Shown piece by piece: positions 24,220-32,123 of a stretch of DNA of 32,123 nt. The notes below the pieces were generated by a model. That model saw only the letters and a program-made list of their open reading frames with translations. It was not told the DNA's origin and did no database searches. Origin of the DNA: Clostridia bacterium (GTDB lineage Bacteria; Bacillota_A; Clostridia; Christensenellales; Aristaeellaceae); NCBI GenBank assembly GCA_017464225.1, contig JAFUDW010000099.1, positions 1 to 32,123 of the forward strand, read 5' to 3'. Every line of letters starts with the position of its first letter. The stretch's first letter is position 1. The translations under genes and the position numbers were made by a program.

Positions 24220-24909
24220 ATGCAATCCGGCGAATTAAACGCGCTTGAAAAAGCTCTGCTTTCCCGCATCTCCCAGGGAGAAGTGAAGGGAAGGATCCAA
24301 CAGTTCGCTTTGCCATACAGGGAAATAATGGCATATTATCGCTGCGCCATGATGCAGGTGGAAACGAAGTTCAACGTGCTGAACGAAGAGCTTTCCCTAC
24401 AATATGACCGCAATCCCATCGAAACCATCAAGACCCGGCTCAAATCGCCGGAGAGCATTGTCAATAAGCTGATCAAAAAGCAGGTGCCGCTAACGGTGGA
24501 AAGCATCGAGCAAAACATCAGCGACGTTGCGGGCGTTCGCGTGATCTGCTCCTTTCCGGCGGATATCTATATGCTGGCCGACGCCTTGCTCAAACAGGAC
24601 GATATCACGCTGATCAAGCGAAAGGACTACATCGCCAGTCCCAAAGAAAACGGCTACCGCAGCCTGCATCTGATCGTCCAGACGCCCATCTTCCTGCATG
24701 ATCAGAAACGGCAGATGAAGGTGGAGGTGCAATTCCGCACGATATCCATGGATTGGTGGGCCAGCCTGGAGCACAAGATCCGCTACAAAAAGGACGTGGT
24801 GATCTTGCCGGAAATCGAAAGGGAGCTGCGGGAGTGCGCGGAGATCGGCGAGGTGCTGGATCGGCGGATGGAAATGATCCTGCAAAAAGTGGAAAGCAAA
24901 GGAACCTGA
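24220..24909 (+). CDS. relQ: Small alarmone synthetase, RelQ/YjbM type
   Basis: This 229-residue protein is a single-domain (p)ppGpp synthetase. It has the RelA_SpoT synthetase core but no hydrolase, TGS or ACT domain, and the usual length of RelQ/RelP. Motifs are SDVAGVRVIC (101-110), RKDYIASPKENGYRSLH (134-150), VEVQFRT (168-174) with the catalytic Glu, and the ISMDWWASLEHKIRYKK helix. The product moves pyrophosphate from ATP to GTP or GDP, raising the starvation alarmone. The ATG has AAGGAG nine bases upstream. The last 39 codons and the terminator are repeated 3.86 kb downstream (see repeat). A longer open frame leftwards is not supported. Confidence 0.93.
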   Translation: MQSGELNALEKALLSRISQGEVKGRIQQFALPYREIMAYYRCAMMQVETKFNVLNEELSLQYDRNPIETIKTRLKSPESIVNKLIKKQVPLTVESIEQNISDVAGVRVICSFPADIYMLADALLKQDDITLIKRKDYIASPKENGYRSLHLIVQTPIFLHDQKRQMKVEVQFRTISMDWWASLEHKIRYKKDVVILPEIERELRECAEIGEVLDRRMEMILQKVESKGT

Positions 24910-25010
24910 ACAACTCCGGCCCGATGTACAGAAAGCTGTCATTCGGGCCGTTTTGTTTATATCCTTTTTTGCCGCGGCCTGTTATATTGTGGGCGTCCAT
25001 TGTTGTCCAC
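24793..25010 (+). repeat. Direct repeat copy A: relQ 3' end plus downstream leader
   Basis: About 218 bases recur at 28655-28873 with roughly 12 mismatches and one inserted T. Copy A covers the last 39 codons of relQ, its terminator and about 50 bases beyond. The similarity starts at an A-run and stops abruptly on both sides. No transposase or integrase is visible between the copies. Confidence 0.95.
24917..24958 (+). terminator. relQ terminator (copy A)
   Basis: CGGCCCGA pairs with TCGGGCCG, with a small inner ACAG/CTGT helix, followed by TTTTGTTT. It begins eight bases after the relQ stop. Confidence 0.85.
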
Positions 25011-25352
25011 AGCATGCGGCGCCGTAGTGATTGCGGCGTCTTTTTTCATGATTCATTGTCAAATGCTTTAAGTTTCTTTTAAGGTTTCCGTGTATACTTT
25101 GAACCATGAGGTATCGAGCAGCCCAGCGGCGTAAGACCGGGTATTTCATAATAATATACGGAAAGAAGATTGGATTGATGTAATGCAAGATGACTGCCAT
25201 TTATCTTTTATCATCCGTCAATGATTGATCTTTCACGTTTTATGTCAAACAAACAACAGACCATGAATAATCAAAAAAGCGATGACCCTTTTCAAAATGC
25301 ATGATTTCATTTGCATCCTGCACAAAAAACAAACAGAAACGAGGTGTAAACA
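25011..25352. other. Gene-free stretch before the beta-helix gene
   Basis: Base composition falls visibly here compared with the left side. It contains the terminator at 25018-25046 and an isolated TATACT (25093-25098) without a convincing -35. No reading frame with a ribosome site is seen. Leader sequence for the following operon is the likeliest content. Confidence 0.5.
25018..25046 (+). terminator. Second terminator downstream of relQ
   Basis: GGCGCCG pairs with CGGCGTC (one wobble) around a nine-base loop, followed by TTTTTT. It lies just outside repeat copy A, within the inserted block. Confidence 0.65.
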
Positions 25353-27005
25353 ATGAAGGCCTGGAAAACGATGATGATCTTGCTTATTTGGGTAATGACT
25401 TGTACTTCCATATCCATTCCCGCTTTGGCGGAAACGGCGCAAGCGGATCTTTCTTCGCTTTATAAAGATAGGGACGTTGATTCCTCCTGGACAAATGAGG
25501 ATGCGGCAGTCATCGACCTGAGCACTTTACGGGACAGCGTGCTTACGATCACAAAAAAGGGCGATTATGTGCTCTCTGGCACATGGAACGGTCAAGTCGT
25601 GATTGAAGCGCCGGAGGACGATAAGGTGCGCCTGATTCTGAATGGCGTAACGATCACCTGCCCGGAGGGCCCTGCTATTTATGAAAAACAGTCTGACAAG
25701 CTGATTATTACGCTTGCGGAGGGCACTCAAAACACCCTGACTGACGGCGCAGCGATCACGGATGGAGAGGATAGCATCGGCGCGGCGCTGTACGCAGAGG
25801 ATGATCTTTCCATCAACGGTTCCGGTGTTCTCGTCGCCCATGGTACATCCAAACACGGTATTCAAAGCAAAGCTGATCTGATCATCGCGGGAGGTCAGAT
25901 TTTCGTGGATGCTGTCACCGATGCCATACGGGGCCGCAATTCGGTACTTGTATTGAATGGCATGATCAGCATCGTTTCCCAAGGTGATGGCATTGTCAGC
26001 ACCCGCGAGGACAAAGAAGGAAAAGGATGGATCATCATTGCAGGCGGCATGCTGACCATACAAACGGGCAGCGGCGCAGGTGAGCAAACGACACTCAGCA
26101 TGCAAGGAAACCGGGGCAGCTGGGGAAGAAATATTCCTGTTTCCCCAACCAGCACCCTTTCGCAAAAAGCTGTCAAAGCAGCGACGGATTTAACGGTTCT
26201 GGACGGTACGCTGACGTTCGATTGCGCCGACGATGGCCTGCATGCCGTAAACGTAACCGTAAGCGGCGGAACTTTCCTCATCCGTTCCGGTGATGATGGT
26301 ATGCACGCAGATAACGAAATGATAGTGAATGATGGTATCATCGACATCGCTCAATGCTATGAAGGCATCGAGGGAAAAAATGTGACCATCAATGGCGGCG
26401 ATATCCGCATTGTGGCTTCCGATGACGGCGTCAACGCTGCGGGCGGCAACGACGCTTCTGGGTTTGGCGGCAGAGGCGGGGATCGTTTTTCCGGCGGGGA
26501 CAGCGGGAATATGCTGGTGATCAACGGAGGCGCGCTTAGTGTCACGGCAGGCAACGATGGATTGGACAGCAATGGCAGCATTCAAATGAACGGTGGCAAT
26601 ATCGGCATTTGGACAGCCACTACCCAGGGAGACGGCGCCATTGATTTCAATGCCTCCGGCACCATCACTGGCGGCACGTTGATTATTGTCAGCACAAACG
26701 GCGTTATGCGGGATACGGCTTCCATGACCGGCCAAGCTGCAATGACGATTTCTGTGAGTACCCAAACAGCAGGAACCGAAATCAAGCTGCTGGATAGCAA
26801 TGGGAATATACTTGGCAGTTTTACACCTGAAAGCGCTTACGATACTATCGTGGTATCCTCTGATTGCCTGCAGGAAGGAGCTTTTTGTACAATCCTCTGT
26901 GGAGACATGCAGGTGTACAGCGGGGCTATGTCCAACAATCTAAGCAGCAGCGGGACGAGCAATGGTTTTGGCGGTGGAACCAAGAACAATAGAAGGGGAT
27001 GGTGA
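25353..27005 (+). CDS. Secreted Cthe_2159-type beta-helix (carbohydrate-binding) protein
   Basis: The 550-residue product begins with a signal peptide (ending ALAE) and is mostly short repeats such as LSINGSGVLVAHGTSKHGI, LTVLDGTLTFDCADDGLHA and VTVSGGTFLIRSGDDGMHA. The recurring GDDG(I/M/L)HA-type turns and alternating hydrophobic strands point to a right-handed parallel beta-helix of the Cthe_2159/DUF4353 'carbohydrate-binding domain' family, with calcium-binding Asp-rich turns. A Gly-rich insert (about 369-384) and a Ser/Gly/Asn-rich tail follow. Polysaccharide binding is described for the family founder. It is the first gene of a three-gene operon with the VTC-like and DUF4956 genes; GAGGTG precedes the ATG. 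Base composition is lower in GC than genes further left. Confidence 0.9.
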   Translation: MKAWKTMMILLIWVMTCTSISIPALAETAQADLSSLYKDRDVDSSWTNEDAAVIDLSTLRDSVLTITKKGDYVLSGTWNGQVVIEAPEDDKVRLILNGVTITCPEGPAIYEKQSDKLIITLAEGTQNTLTDGAAITDGEDSIGAALYAEDDLSINGSGVLVAHGTSKHGIQSKADLIIAGGQIFVDAVTDAIRGRNSVLVLNGMISIVSQGDGIVSTREDKEGKGWIIIAGGMLTIQTGSGAGEQTTLSMQGNRGSWGRNIPVSPTSTLSQKAVKAATDLTVLDGTLTFDCADDGLHAVNVTVSGGTFLIRSGDDGMHADNEMIVNDGIIDIAQCYEGIEGKNVTINGGDIRIVASDDGVNAAGGNDASGFGGRGGDRFSGGDSGNMLVINGGALSVTAGNDGLDSNGSIQMNGGNIGIWTATTQGDGAIDFNASGTITGGTLIIVSTNGVMRDTASMTGQAAMTISVSTQTAGTEIKLLDSNGNILGSFTPESAYDTIVVSSDCLQEGAFCTILCGDMQVYSGAMSNNLSSSGTSNGFGGGTKNNRRGW

Positions 27006-27008
27006 GCC

Positions 27009-27734
27009 ATGGAAGAAAGTTTTGCCCGTGTGGAAATCAAGTATATGCTGACACCCGAGCAGGAAATGATCATCGAATCGGGGCTTCGGGAGCATGGCTT
27101 TTATTGGATGGATTTCGGCAGCCCCGCCGTTCAGAGCCTGTATTATGACACCCCCGACTATCAATTGATCCGGGATTCTTTGGAGCGGCCCATATATAAG
27201 GAAAAGCTGCGACTGCGTGCGTATGGCGTGCCCGGCGCGCAAACCACATCCTTTGTGGAAGTGAAGAAAAAATATGACGGCGTGGTATATAAGCGTCGGG
27301 TGGCCTTGCCTCTCCAAGATGCCTACAGCGGCCTGAACCGAGAGAAATTGCCAGAGGAAGCCGGACAGGTGGGCCGGGAAGCCATTTGGCTGGTAAAGCG
27401 GTATAGCCTCATTCCCAGCGCGGTGATCGCCTATGACCGATACGCCTGGTTCAGCGAAAAGGAGCCGGATATCCGCATCACCTTTGACTGCAACCTGGCC
27501 TTCCGCGAGCACGATTTTGATTTGACCAGCAAAGCGGAAAACATTGTCTTTACCCGGCCCGATCAGCGGTTGATGGAAATCAAAACGGGCGGTGTATATC
27601 CGATGTGGCTGGTCAAGCTTTTATGGGATGCTCAGGCGAGACGCTTTCATTATTCCAAATACGGGTACGCCTATCAGCAATTTATTCAAAAAAGAGCCAT
27701 CGAACAGATGAAAGGAGCGGCAGCTTATGTTTGA
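27009..27734 (+). CDS. VTC-domain (polyphosphate polymerase-like) protein
   Basis: A 241-residue protein with the VTC fold, a tunnel-shaped triphosphate-tunnel-like domain known from yeast Vtc4 polyphosphate polymerase. Visible motifs are VEIKYML (8-14), the tunnel-lining basic strand EKLRLRAYG, FVEVKKKYDGVVYKRR, IAYDRYAWF and the acidic LMEIKTGG. These supply the basic and metal-binding residues of the tunnel. Bacterial members occur beside DUF4956 membrane proteins, as here. Whether this one makes polyphosphate is not shown. It starts four bases after the beta-helix gene stop and overlaps the DUF4956 gene by eight bases. Confidence 0.9.
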   Translation: MEESFARVEIKYMLTPEQEMIIESGLREHGFYWMDFGSPAVQSLYYDTPDYQLIRDSLERPIYKEKLRLRAYGVPGAQTTSFVEVKKKYDGVVYKRRVALPLQDAYSGLNREKLPEEAGQVGREAIWLVKRYSLIPSAVIAYDRYAWFSEKEPDIRITFDCNLAFREHDFDLTSKAENIVFTRPDQRLMEIKTGGVYPMWLVKLLWDAQARRFHYSKYGYAYQQFIQKRAIEQMKGAAAYV

Positions 27735-28395
27735 AAGCATTTTTGTTAAAGGCAGTCTGACGGCAGGGAACGTGCTCCTGACGCTGGGTCTGGCGCTCGC
27801 GCTGGGCTTTATCGCCGCCGTATATTATACCAAGAAGAATGTGACTACCCGTTCTTTCGCCCTGACCATCGCCGTACTGCCGCTGATTACGGCCACCGTG
27901 ATCATGGCGGTGAATGGCAATTTAGGCGCGGGCATCGCGGTAGCGGGCTCCTTCAGCCTGATCCGTTTCCGTTCCGCCCAGGGCAGCGGCCAGGAAATTT
28001 TGGCGGTATTTTTGGCCGCGGCGCTGGGACTTTGTCTGGGTGCGGGCTATGTAGGCATCGCCTGCCTGTTGCTGGTTTTGTATCTTGCGGCTATGTTGCT
28101 GCTGACGGCGATCAGGTTTGGTACGGAGGGTGAAAAGCAAAAGGAACTGCGTATCTCCCTGCCTGAAGCGCTGGATTACGACGGCTTGTTTGATGATCTG
28201 CTGACCGCACATTTTACGACCTGCGAATTGATCCAAGTGCGCACCATCGAGATGGGCACCGTATATCAGCTAATCTATCATGTGATTCCCAAAGAAGCGA
28301 AAACGGATAAGGCGTTTCTGGACGCAGTACGGGAGCGGAACGGCAATTTACCCGTATCCTTGGGCAAAGTGCCGGACACGCGGAATATTATGTAA
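27727..28395 (+). CDS. DUF4956 membrane protein
   Basis: The 222-residue product has four or so membrane helices in its first 140 residues, including the family's conserved GSFSLIRFRSAQGSGQEI segment, and a cytoplasmic alpha+beta domain (about 145-222). DUF4956 proteins are constant partners of VTC-domain proteins and may form the membrane channel or anchor, as the VTC helices do in yeast. The ATG overlaps the VTC gene stop by eight bases and has GGAG nine bases upstream, so production is coupled. Function is inferred from this partnership alone. Confidence 0.88.
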   Translation: MFESIFVKGSLTAGNVLLTLGLALALGFIAAVYYTKKNVTTRSFALTIAVLPLITATVIMAVNGNLGAGIAVAGSFSLIRFRSAQGSGQEILAVFLAAALGLCLGAGYVGIACLLLVLYLAAMLLLTAIRFGTEGEKQKELRISLPEALDYDGLFDDLLTAHFTTCELIQVRTIEMGTVYQLIYHVIPKEAKTDKAFLDAVRERNGNLPVSLGKVPDTRNIM

Positions 28396-28464
28396 AGCGG
28401 CATATCGGATTTATCCTCCCCAAGGCAAGAACTCTTTACATGCTTTCTAAGATGAACTTGAAAG

Positions 28465-28492
28465 AACGTCAGCTTCAAGGTTGACGTTTTTT
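28465..28492 (+). terminator. Terminator after the DUF4956 gene
   Basis: AACGTCA pairs with TGACGTT around a ten-base loop and runs into TTTTTT. Confidence 0.75.
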
Positions 28493-28587
28493 CATTTTGG
28501 GTGCTCATTTTCCTTACAATTCATATATTATGTAAATTGAAAATCATGCTCGGATTTCGTATTATAAGGCCGAATGATTCTTGCGCT

Positions 28588-28646
28588 ATTTCTCCGATCT
28601 GGATGTATCCCCTCTCCAGATTGGCGAAATATCCATATAGGGGATA
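28588..28646 (+). other. Foldback element, possible H-type pseudoknot
   Basis: ATTTC and CCGATCTGGA pair with TCCAGATTGG and GAAAT (15 pairs, one mismatch, one wobble) around an 11-base loop. The loop sequence TATCCCCT (28606-28613) is exactly complementary to AGGGGATA (28639-28646) just downstream of the stem, the layout of an H-type pseudoknot. It ends eight bases before repeat copy B. Confidence 0.6.
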
Positions 28647-28654
28647 TAAAAAAA

Positions 28655-28771
28655 GACGTGGTGATCTCGCCGGAAATCGAAAGGGAGCTGCGGGAGTGCG
28701 CGGAGATCGGCGAGGTGCTGGATCGGCGGATGGAAATGATCCTGCAAAAAGTGGAAAGCGGGGAAAGCTGA
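28655..28771 (+). pseudogene. relQ 3' fragment (remnant)
   Basis: The frame encodes the last 39 residues of a RelQ-type protein (DVVISPEIERELREC... to ESGES and a stop). It matches the intact gene except for one Leu-to-Ser change and a different last four residues. All catalytic parts are missing. An ATG 81 bases upstream would fuse unrelated codons to it but has no ribosome site, so translation is unlikely. Confidence 0.9.
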
Positions 28772-28778
28772 ACAATCC

Positions 28779-28820
28779 CGGCCCGATGTACAGAAAGCTG
28801 TCATTCGGGCCGTTTTGTTT
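28779..28820 (+). terminator. relQ-type terminator (copy B)
   Basis: Same CGGCCCGA/TCGGGCCG hairpin and T-rich tail as copy A, sequence unchanged in the hairpin. Confidence 0.85.
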
Positions 28821-28898
28821 ATATCCTTTTTTTGCTGCAGCCTGTTATATTGTGGGCGTCCATTGTTATTCACACAACGGTTAAAGGGAGGAAATACC

Positions 28899-30272
28899 AT
28901 GAGCGTATCCACCACCATGAAGAAATTCGGACTGGAGCAAGCCTTTAATTACCTGTACAAGGACCCGGAGAAAAATATCCGCAAGCTGTTTGCCTGGGCC
29001 GAAAAGTACGGCGGCAAAATGTACCCCAATCAACTGGCCCAGGTGAAGGACGCTATCGAAAACGAGCAAAACCCCTATTATCACTATATCCGCCATCTGA
29101 TCGGCGACGTGGATCAAGAGGTACTCAAAACCGTGGCCGTCAACTTTTTCATCAACGAGAACATGATCGGCTGGCCCAGGCAGCAGGAGTTGAAGGAAAA
29201 ATACAACTGCAATATCCCCTGGGCCATCCTGCTGGACCCCACCAGCGCCTGCAACCTGCGCTGTACCGGCTGCTGGGCGGCGGAATACGGCAGCAAGCTG
29301 AACCTGAGCTTTGAGGAGATCGACGATATCATCAATCAGGGCAAGGAGCTGGGCGTGTATATGTACATTTACACCGGTGGTGAGCCATTGGTGCGCAAAG
29401 CTGATATCATCCGGCTCTGTGAAAAGCACGAGGACTGCGTGTTTCTGTGCTTCACCAATGGCACGCTGATCGACGAGGCCTTTGCCGACGATATGCTCAG
29501 GGTCAAAAATTTCGTCCCCGCCATCTCCCTGGAGGGCATGGAAGCCGCCACCGATGACCGCCGCGGCGCGGGCGTGTTTGGCAAGGTGATCCACGCCATG
29601 GATCTGCTGCACGAGCGCAAGCTGATCTACGGCATCTCCTGCTGCTACACCAGTGCCAATTATGACAGCATCACCTCCGAGGAATACTACGATATGATGA
29701 TCTCCAAAGGCGCGTACTTTGTCTGGTACTTCCACTACATGCCCGTGGGCAACGACGCCGCGCCTGAACTGCTTCCCACGCCGGAGCAGCGGGAAGTGGT
29801 TTATCGCCGTCTGCGGGATATGCGTGCCCGTAAGCCGCTGTTCACCATGGATTTCCAGAACGACGCCGAATTCGTGGGCGGCTGCATCGCGGGAGGCCGC
29901 AGGTATTTCCATATCAACGCCAACGGCGATATGGATCCCTGTGTGTTCATTCATTATTCCGATTCCAATATCCGGGAAAAGACTATTCTGGAGGGCCTGC
30001 GCTCGCCGCTTTTCCAGGCATATCACGACGGCCAGCCCTTCAATGAGAACATGTTCCAGCCCTGCCCCATGCTGGAGAATCCGCAAAAGCTGCGCGGCAT
30101 GATTGAAAAGACCGGGGCCAAATCCACCGACCTGCAATCCCCAGAAACCGCCGAGCATCTCTGCGGCAAGTGCGATCACTACGCCGCCTGCTGGCAGAGC
30201 AAGGCGGAAGAGCTTTGGCAGGAGATCCCCGAGGAGCGCCGGGAATTTGTATTGGAGCACAATGCAAAGTAA
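28899..30272 (+). CDS. Radical SAM protein with C-terminal cysteine-rich (SPASM-like) region
   Basis: The 457-residue enzyme carries the radical SAM CxxxCxxC motif (C118, C122, C125 in SACNLRCTGC) that binds the 4Fe-4S cluster reducing S-adenosylmethionine. A YTGGEPL motif contacts the cosubstrate. The C-terminal third has further cysteines (VGGCIAGG, DPCVFIHY, QPCPML, LCGKCDHYAAC), consistent with one or two auxiliary clusters as in SPASM/Twitch proteins. An N-terminal helical region of about 100 residues precedes the barrel. The substrate is unknown and no peptide precursor gene is visible nearby. GGGAGG precedes the ATG. Confidence 0.9.
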   Translation: MSVSTTMKKFGLEQAFNYLYKDPEKNIRKLFAWAEKYGGKMYPNQLAQVKDAIENEQNPYYHYIRHLIGDVDQEVLKTVAVNFFINENMIGWPRQQELKEKYNCNIPWAILLDPTSACNLRCTGCWAAEYGSKLNLSFEEIDDIINQGKELGVYMYIYTGGEPLVRKADIIRLCEKHEDCVFLCFTNGTLIDEAFADDMLRVKNFVPAISLEGMEAATDDRRGAGVFGKVIHAMDLLHERKLIYGISCCYTSANYDSITSEEYYDMMISKGAYFVWYFHYMPVGNDAAPELLPTPEQREVVYRRLRDMRARKPLFTMDFQNDAEFVGGCIAGGRRYFHINANGDMDPCVFIHYSDSNIREKTILEGLRSPLFQAYHDGQPFNENMFQPCPMLENPQKLRGMIEKTGAKSTDLQSPETAEHLCGKCDHYAACWQSKAEELWQEIPEERREFVLEHNAK

Positions 30273-30289
30273 GGCTTCGCGCCTTTTAA
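30271..30289 (+). terminator. Weak terminator overlapping the radical SAM stop
   Basis: AAGGC pairs with GCCTT around a five-base loop, followed by TTTT. The stem includes the stop codon. Confidence 0.45.
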
Positions 30290-30323
30290 TTCAAATCACG
30301 GAAAACAACAGAAATACACCAAA

Positions 30324-30358
30324 ATGCAGCGCAAGAACAGCGCTGCATCTTGTTTTTT
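30324..30358 (+). terminator. Rho-independent terminator upstream of gdhA
   Basis: ATGCAGCGC pairs with GCGCTGCAT (9 bp) around a seven-base loop, with TTTTTT five bases later. Confidence 0.8.
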
Positions 30359-30378
30359 GCCGTTTGAATGGATACAAT
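30350..30378 (+). promoter_or_regulatory. gdhA promoter
   Basis: TTGTTT (30350-30355), 17 bases, TACAAT (30373-30378), sharing bases with the preceding terminator tail. The heptamer TGGATAC occurs at 30369 and 30391 (22 bases apart) and a variant TGTATAC at 30398; a regulator site is possible. Confidence 0.5.
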
Positions 30379-30380
30379 AA

Positions 30381-31766
<1,386 letters not shown>

Positions 31767-31779
31767 GGGGAAGAAACGT

Positions 31780-31803
31780 TAAGGGGCGCTGCCCCTTAAA
31801 AAC
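31780..31803. terminator. Palindromic terminator-like hairpin after gdhA
   Basis: TTAAGGGGC and GCCCCTTAA pair perfectly around a three-base loop. On the plus strand it is followed by AAA rather than T, so its strength as a gdhA terminator is doubtful; on the minus strand a T-run follows. Confidence 0.55.
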
Positions 31804-32034
31804 CCTGCCAGGGTGGGAAGCCCTCCGGGGCCTTCCGGCCCGCTTCTCGCTGAAAATGCCCGCACGGGGGCATTTTCCAAACGCTGCGGGCCCCTCGGGA
31901 AGGTTTTCCGGGCGCTCGAAGCCCCCAGACCCGCCAGTTGCGGATGTTGCTTGGCGCTATAAACAGGCAACCTCCCGCAATTGATTGAATTTGGGTTGGC
32001 GCAAAGAGCGCACCGGAAATACGCGATCAACAAA

Positions 32035-32073
32035 AATAACCCAGACTCGAGCAAGCTCGGTCTGGGCATTTTT
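32035..32073. terminator. Strong bidirectional-type terminator
   Basis: CCCAGAC plus CGAGC pair with GCTCG plus GTCTGGG (12 bp, one bulged T) around AA. ATTTTT follows on the plus strand and AAAAAT precedes, giving a T-run on the minus strand. It may terminate a gene entering from the right. Confidence 0.75.
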
Positions 32074-32123
32074 GTATGATCGCTATGACGCTGACGCGTC
32101 ATTGACGTCGGCAAGCCGCCGTC

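Larger units (their letters stand above)
28655..28873 (+). repeat. Direct repeat copy B
   Basis: Partner of the copy at 24793-25010, about 94% identical, including the relQ end, its terminator and about 50 bases of leader that here run into the radical SAM gene. Confidence 0.95.
28396..28898. other. Gene-free junction region
   Basis: About 500 bases hold no complete gene. In order: a terminator (28465-28492), an AT-rich stretch, a foldback element (28588-28646), the relQ remnant in repeat copy B (28655-28873) and the radical SAM leader. Confidence 0.6.
31767..32123. other. Hairpin-rich non-coding right edge
   Basis: No supported gene. From about 31780 to 31945 the sequence is a chain of GC-rich foldbacks: TTAAGGGGC/GCCCCTTAA (31780-31800), ACCCTG/CAGGGT, GGAAG/CTTCC and GAAAATGCCC/GGGCATTTTC. 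The make-up resembles dispersed intergenic repeats. A smaller foldback, ATGACGC/GCGTCAT, lies at 32085-32102. Confidence 0.6.

Noticed and set aside
25353..27005. Repeats within the beta-helix gene as a CRISPR-like or tandem array
   Set aside because: The periodicity is in the protein (short beta-helix turns), the DNA units are not identical, and there are no uniform spacers.
25011..28654. Insertion sequence or integrative element with its own recombinase
   Set aside because: No transposase, integrase or clear terminal inverted repeats were found; only the flanking direct repeat and the foldback support mobility, so it is reported as a finding and not as a mobile element.
28574..28771. 65-codon frame joining new codons to the relQ end
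   Set aside because: The first 27 codons match nothing, run through the foldback element and lack a ribosome site; it is a chance fusion to the relQ fragment.
31779..32114. 111-codon minus-strand frame at the right edge
   Set aside because: It runs through several perfect hairpins and a terminator, with composition set by the palindromes; no support for coding.

Overview
The window looks like a chromosomal segment of a fairly GC-rich anaerobic Bacillota of the Clostridia type. The basis is the secA-prfB pair, strong AGGAGG ribosome binding sites, sigma-A-like TTGNNN/TATAAT promoters, a Clostridia-like gene set (DUF362, Mrp/NBP35 ATPase, oleate hydratase, a VTC/DUF4956 cassette, CotH, a Ser/Thr kinase paired with an HTH protein) and signal peptides ending AxA. 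A Christensenellales-like gut bacterium is my guess only. No tRNA, rRNA, CRISPR array, transposase or integrase was seen.

Layout. 1-3107 (-): start of prfB (cut by the window edge), then secA with its own promoter. 3116-8924 (-): an envelope cluster, read from right to left. It holds a secreted protein with three peptidoglycan-binding repeats and an alkaline-phosphatase/sulfatase-fold domain, a YidC/Oxa1 insertase fused to a CDP-glycerol glycerophosphotransferase, a small membrane protein with an acidic tail, an iron-type alcohol dehydrogenase and an ABM-fold monooxygenase-like protein. 9048-12259 (+), divergent from that cluster: a CotH-like protein and a multi-pass GT-C-like membrane protein. 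12379-14741 (+): an HTH protein overlapping a transmembrane Ser/Thr kinase with a leucine-rich-repeat ectodomain. 14800-17093 (-): a complete polar amino acid ABC importer. 17346-20587 (+): family I pyrophosphatase, Mrp/NBP35 ATPase, GNAT acetyltransferase and DUF362 protein. 20645-23979 (-): oleate hydratase, a DUF2238-like membrane protein and a TetR regulator. 24220-24909 (+): a small alarmone synthetase. 25353-28395 (+): a Cthe_2159-type beta-helix protein, a VTC polyphosphate-polymerase-like protein and a DUF4956 membrane protein. 28899-31766 (+): a radical SAM protein and NADP-type glutamate dehydrogenase. The right edge is a non-coding stretch rich in hairpins.

The two most interesting things are these. 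First, the envelope cluster suggests a dedicated machine for making and anchoring a phosphodiester-linked surface polymer, with insertase and transferase in one polypeptide. Second, a segment of about 218 bp (the 3' end of the alarmone synthetase gene, its terminator and the following leader) occurs again 3.86 kb downstream at about 94% identity. The two copies bracket the lower-GC VTC/DUF4956 cassette, and a possible pseudoknot-forming element sits exactly at the right junction. This looks like a scar of insertion or recombination.
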